This document shows, piece after piece, positions 24,435 to 25,764 of a DNA stretch of 25,764 nt (positions within the stretch are counted from its first letter, which is position 1; the number at the start of each line of letters is the position of its first letter). Under the pieces are notes generated by a model. The model was not told where the DNA came from. It worked only from the letters and a program-made list of their open reading frames with translations, and ran no database searches. Source of the DNA: Pseudomonadota bacterium (GTDB lineage Bacteria; Pseudomonadota; Alphaproteobacteria; Rhizobiales; Devosiaceae). Made by a program: the position numbers and the translations under genes. The stretch spans positions 1 to 25,764 of the forward strand of contig JAEYXQ010000133.1 of the NCBI GenBank assembly GCA_023431205.1. The letters are read 5' to 3'.

Positions 24435-25727
24435 ATGAACACACTCGGCGCAAAGAGCGCTCTTCTTGCTGCCGCGCTTGCCGGCAGCCTGGCCGCCACC
24501 CCGGTCATGGCGCAGGACGACACCATCAAGGTCGGCATCCTGCACTCCCTGTCGGGAACCATGGCCATCTCGGAAACCACGCTCAAGGACACCATGCTGT
24601 TCCTGATCGAGCAGCAGAACGCCAAGGGCGGCGTGCTCGGCAAGCAGCTCGAACCCGTCGTGGTCGACATTGCTTCGGACTGGCCGCTGGCCGCCGAACT
24701 CGCCCGCCAGCTGATCGAAGTCGATGATGTCGACGTGGTCTTCGGCTGCTGGACCTCGGTGTGCCGCAAGTCGGTGCTGCCGGTATTCGAGGAGCTCAAC
24801 TCGCTGCTCTTCTACCCCGTCCAGTATGAGGGCGAGGAATCCCAGCGCAACGTCTTCTACACCGGTGCCTCTCCGAACCAGCAGGCGATCCCGGCCGTCG
24901 ACTACCTGATGAACGAGGAAGACGTCGAACGCTGGGTGCTCGCCGGCACCGACTATGTCTACCCGCAGACCACCAACAAGATTCTCGAGCAGTACCTGCT
25001 CGACAAGGGCGTGGCCTCCGAAGACATCATGATCAACTACACGCCGTTCGGCCATTCCGACTGGCAGACCATCGTCTCGGACATCAAGGCCTTCGGCTCC
25101 GAAGGCAAGAAGACCGCCGTGGTCTCCACCATCAACGGCGACGCCAACGTGCCGTTCTACCGTGAACTGGGCAACCAGGGCATCGCTGCCGAGGACATCC
25201 CGGTCGTCGCCTTCTCCGTCGGCGAGGAAGAGCTTTCGGGCTTCGACACCACCCCGCTGGTCGGCCATCTCGCCGCCTGGAACTACTTCATGTCGGTCGA
25301 CACGCCTGAGAACGCCGAGTTCATCGAGGCCTGGCAGGACTATATTGGCTCCACTGATCGCGTCACCAACGACCCGATGGAAGCCCACTACATCGGCTTC
25401 AACCTGTGGGTGAAGGCCGTGGAAGCCGCCGGCTCCACCGAAGCCGACGCCGTGATCGACTCCATCGTCGGCCTCGAGACTCCGAACCTGACCGGCGGCG
25501 TCGCCAAGATGCTCCCCAACCACCACATCACCAAGCCGGTGCTGATCGGTGAAATCCAGGACGACGGCCAGTTCTTCGTGGTCTGGGAAACCGAAGACCT
25601 CGTGCCCGGCGACGCCTGGTCCGACTTCCTCCCCGAGAGCGCCATGCTCGAAGCCGATTGGACCGCCCCGATCAGTTGCGGCAACTACAACACCGAAACC
25701 AAGACCTGCGGCGCGGCCGCGCAGTAA
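24435..25727 (+). CDS. urtA: Urea ABC transporter, periplasmic urea-binding protein
   Basis: A 430-residue Leu/Ile/Val-type (type I) binding protein of the urea/short-chain amide group. Signal peptide MNTLGAKSALLAAALAGSLAATPVMA (cut after residue 26). Then IKVGILHSLSGTMAISETTLKDTMLFLIEQQNAKGGVLGKQLEPVVVD, FGCWTSVCRKSVLPVFEE and LLFYPVQYEGEE, all hallmarks of UrtA rather than LivK or AmiC. It captures urea for UrtBCDE, whose genes should follow beyond the window. Start: the ATG at 24435 carries AGGGACGA upstream; the frame is open further to 24297 but that part is the promoter. Expected to be induced by nitrogen limitation and possibly by the divergent sensor system. Confidence 0.96.
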   Translation: MNTLGAKSALLAAALAGSLAATPVMAQDDTIKVGILHSLSGTMAISETTLKDTMLFLIEQQNAKGGVLGKQLEPVVVDIASDWPLAAELARQLIEVDDVDVVFGCWTSVCRKSVLPVFEELNSLLFYPVQYEGEESQRNVFYTGASPNQQAIPAVDYLMNEEDVERWVLAGTDYVYPQTTNKILEQYLLDKGVASEDIMINYTPFGHSDWQTIVSDIKAFGSEGKKTAVVSTINGDANVPFYRELGNQGIAAEDIPVVAFSVGEEELSGFDTTPLVGHLAAWNYFMSVDTPENAEFIEAWQDYIGSTDRVTNDPMEAHYIGFNLWVKAVEAAGSTEADAVIDSIVGLETPNLTGGVAKMLPNHHITKPVLIGEIQDDGQFFVVWETEDLVPGDAWSDFLPESAMLEADWTAPISCGNYNTETKTCGAAAQ

Positions 25728-25733
25728 GTGACG

Positions 25734-25758
25734 GGAAAGGGTGCTTCGGCGCCTTTCC
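25734..25758 (+). terminator. UUCG-loop hairpin directly after urtA
   Basis: GGAAAGGGTGC-TTCG-GCGCCTTTCC forms a stem of about 10 bp with one bulged G and a very stable UUCG tetraloop, seven bases past the urtA stop. It probably acts as a 3' stabiliser or partial attenuator, making the binding-protein mRNA more abundant than the downstream permease genes. The window ends six bases later, so a T-tract cannot be judged. Confidence 0.55.
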
Positions 25759-25764
25759 TCCCCC

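Overview
The window looks like chromosomal DNA of a high-GC alphaproteobacterium, most likely of the order Hyphomicrobiales and possibly Devosia-like (an inference, not proven). The signs are an alphaproteobacterial RNase P RNA at the left edge, an ArsR-methyltransferase regulator in front of metF, a DUF2336 protein, a host-attachment family protein, and a permease-kinase gene divergent from urtA. No tRNA, insertion sequence, prophage or CRISPR array was seen.

Layout. 1-6 kb, all on the minus strand: rnpB (5' part), a TerB/J-domain co-chaperone, a Pro/Ala-rich membrane-anchored protein, the sahR-metF methionine-cycle operon with a strong palindromic operator, a DXD glycosyltransferase and a DUF2336 protein. 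6-12.6 kb: katG (minus) divergent from the peroxide sensor gene oxyR (plus), then two tandem paralogous membrane-anchored TPR proteins. 12.6-15.8 kb: a RarD/EamA transporter, a host-attachment family protein, and a minus-strand operon of two tiny secreted four-cysteine paralogues plus an alpha/beta hydrolase. 15.9-17.2 kb: a compact, apparently more AT-rich restriction-modification pair, an MT-A70 adenine methyltransferase overlapping a BglII/BstYI-type endonuclease. 17.2-19.7 kb: ettA, a block of intergenic palindromes, and periplasmic Cu/Zn superoxide dismutase. 19.7-25.7 kb: a NarL-type response regulator and a 1126-residue NCS1-permease/hybrid histidine kinase on the minus strand, divergent from urtA, the urea ABC transporter binding protein.

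Most striking system. The last 6 kb appears to be a nutrient-sensing module. A nucleobase/allantoin-type permease is fused through a cysteine-rich linker to a histidine kinase and receiver. It is translationally coupled to a LuxR/NarL-type regulator and shares a 233-bp divergent promoter region with urtA. That region holds a 7-2-7 inverted repeat of the geometry used by NarL-type regulators. The simplest model is a transporter-derived sensor of urea or a related nitrogen compound controlling urea uptake.

Other points: the sahR-metF operon should respond to S-adenosylhomocysteine; katG/oxyR and sodC are separate oxidative-stress functions. Several convergent gene pairs are packed with zero or negative spacing. 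A possible small RNA lies in the 3' UTR of the response regulator gene.
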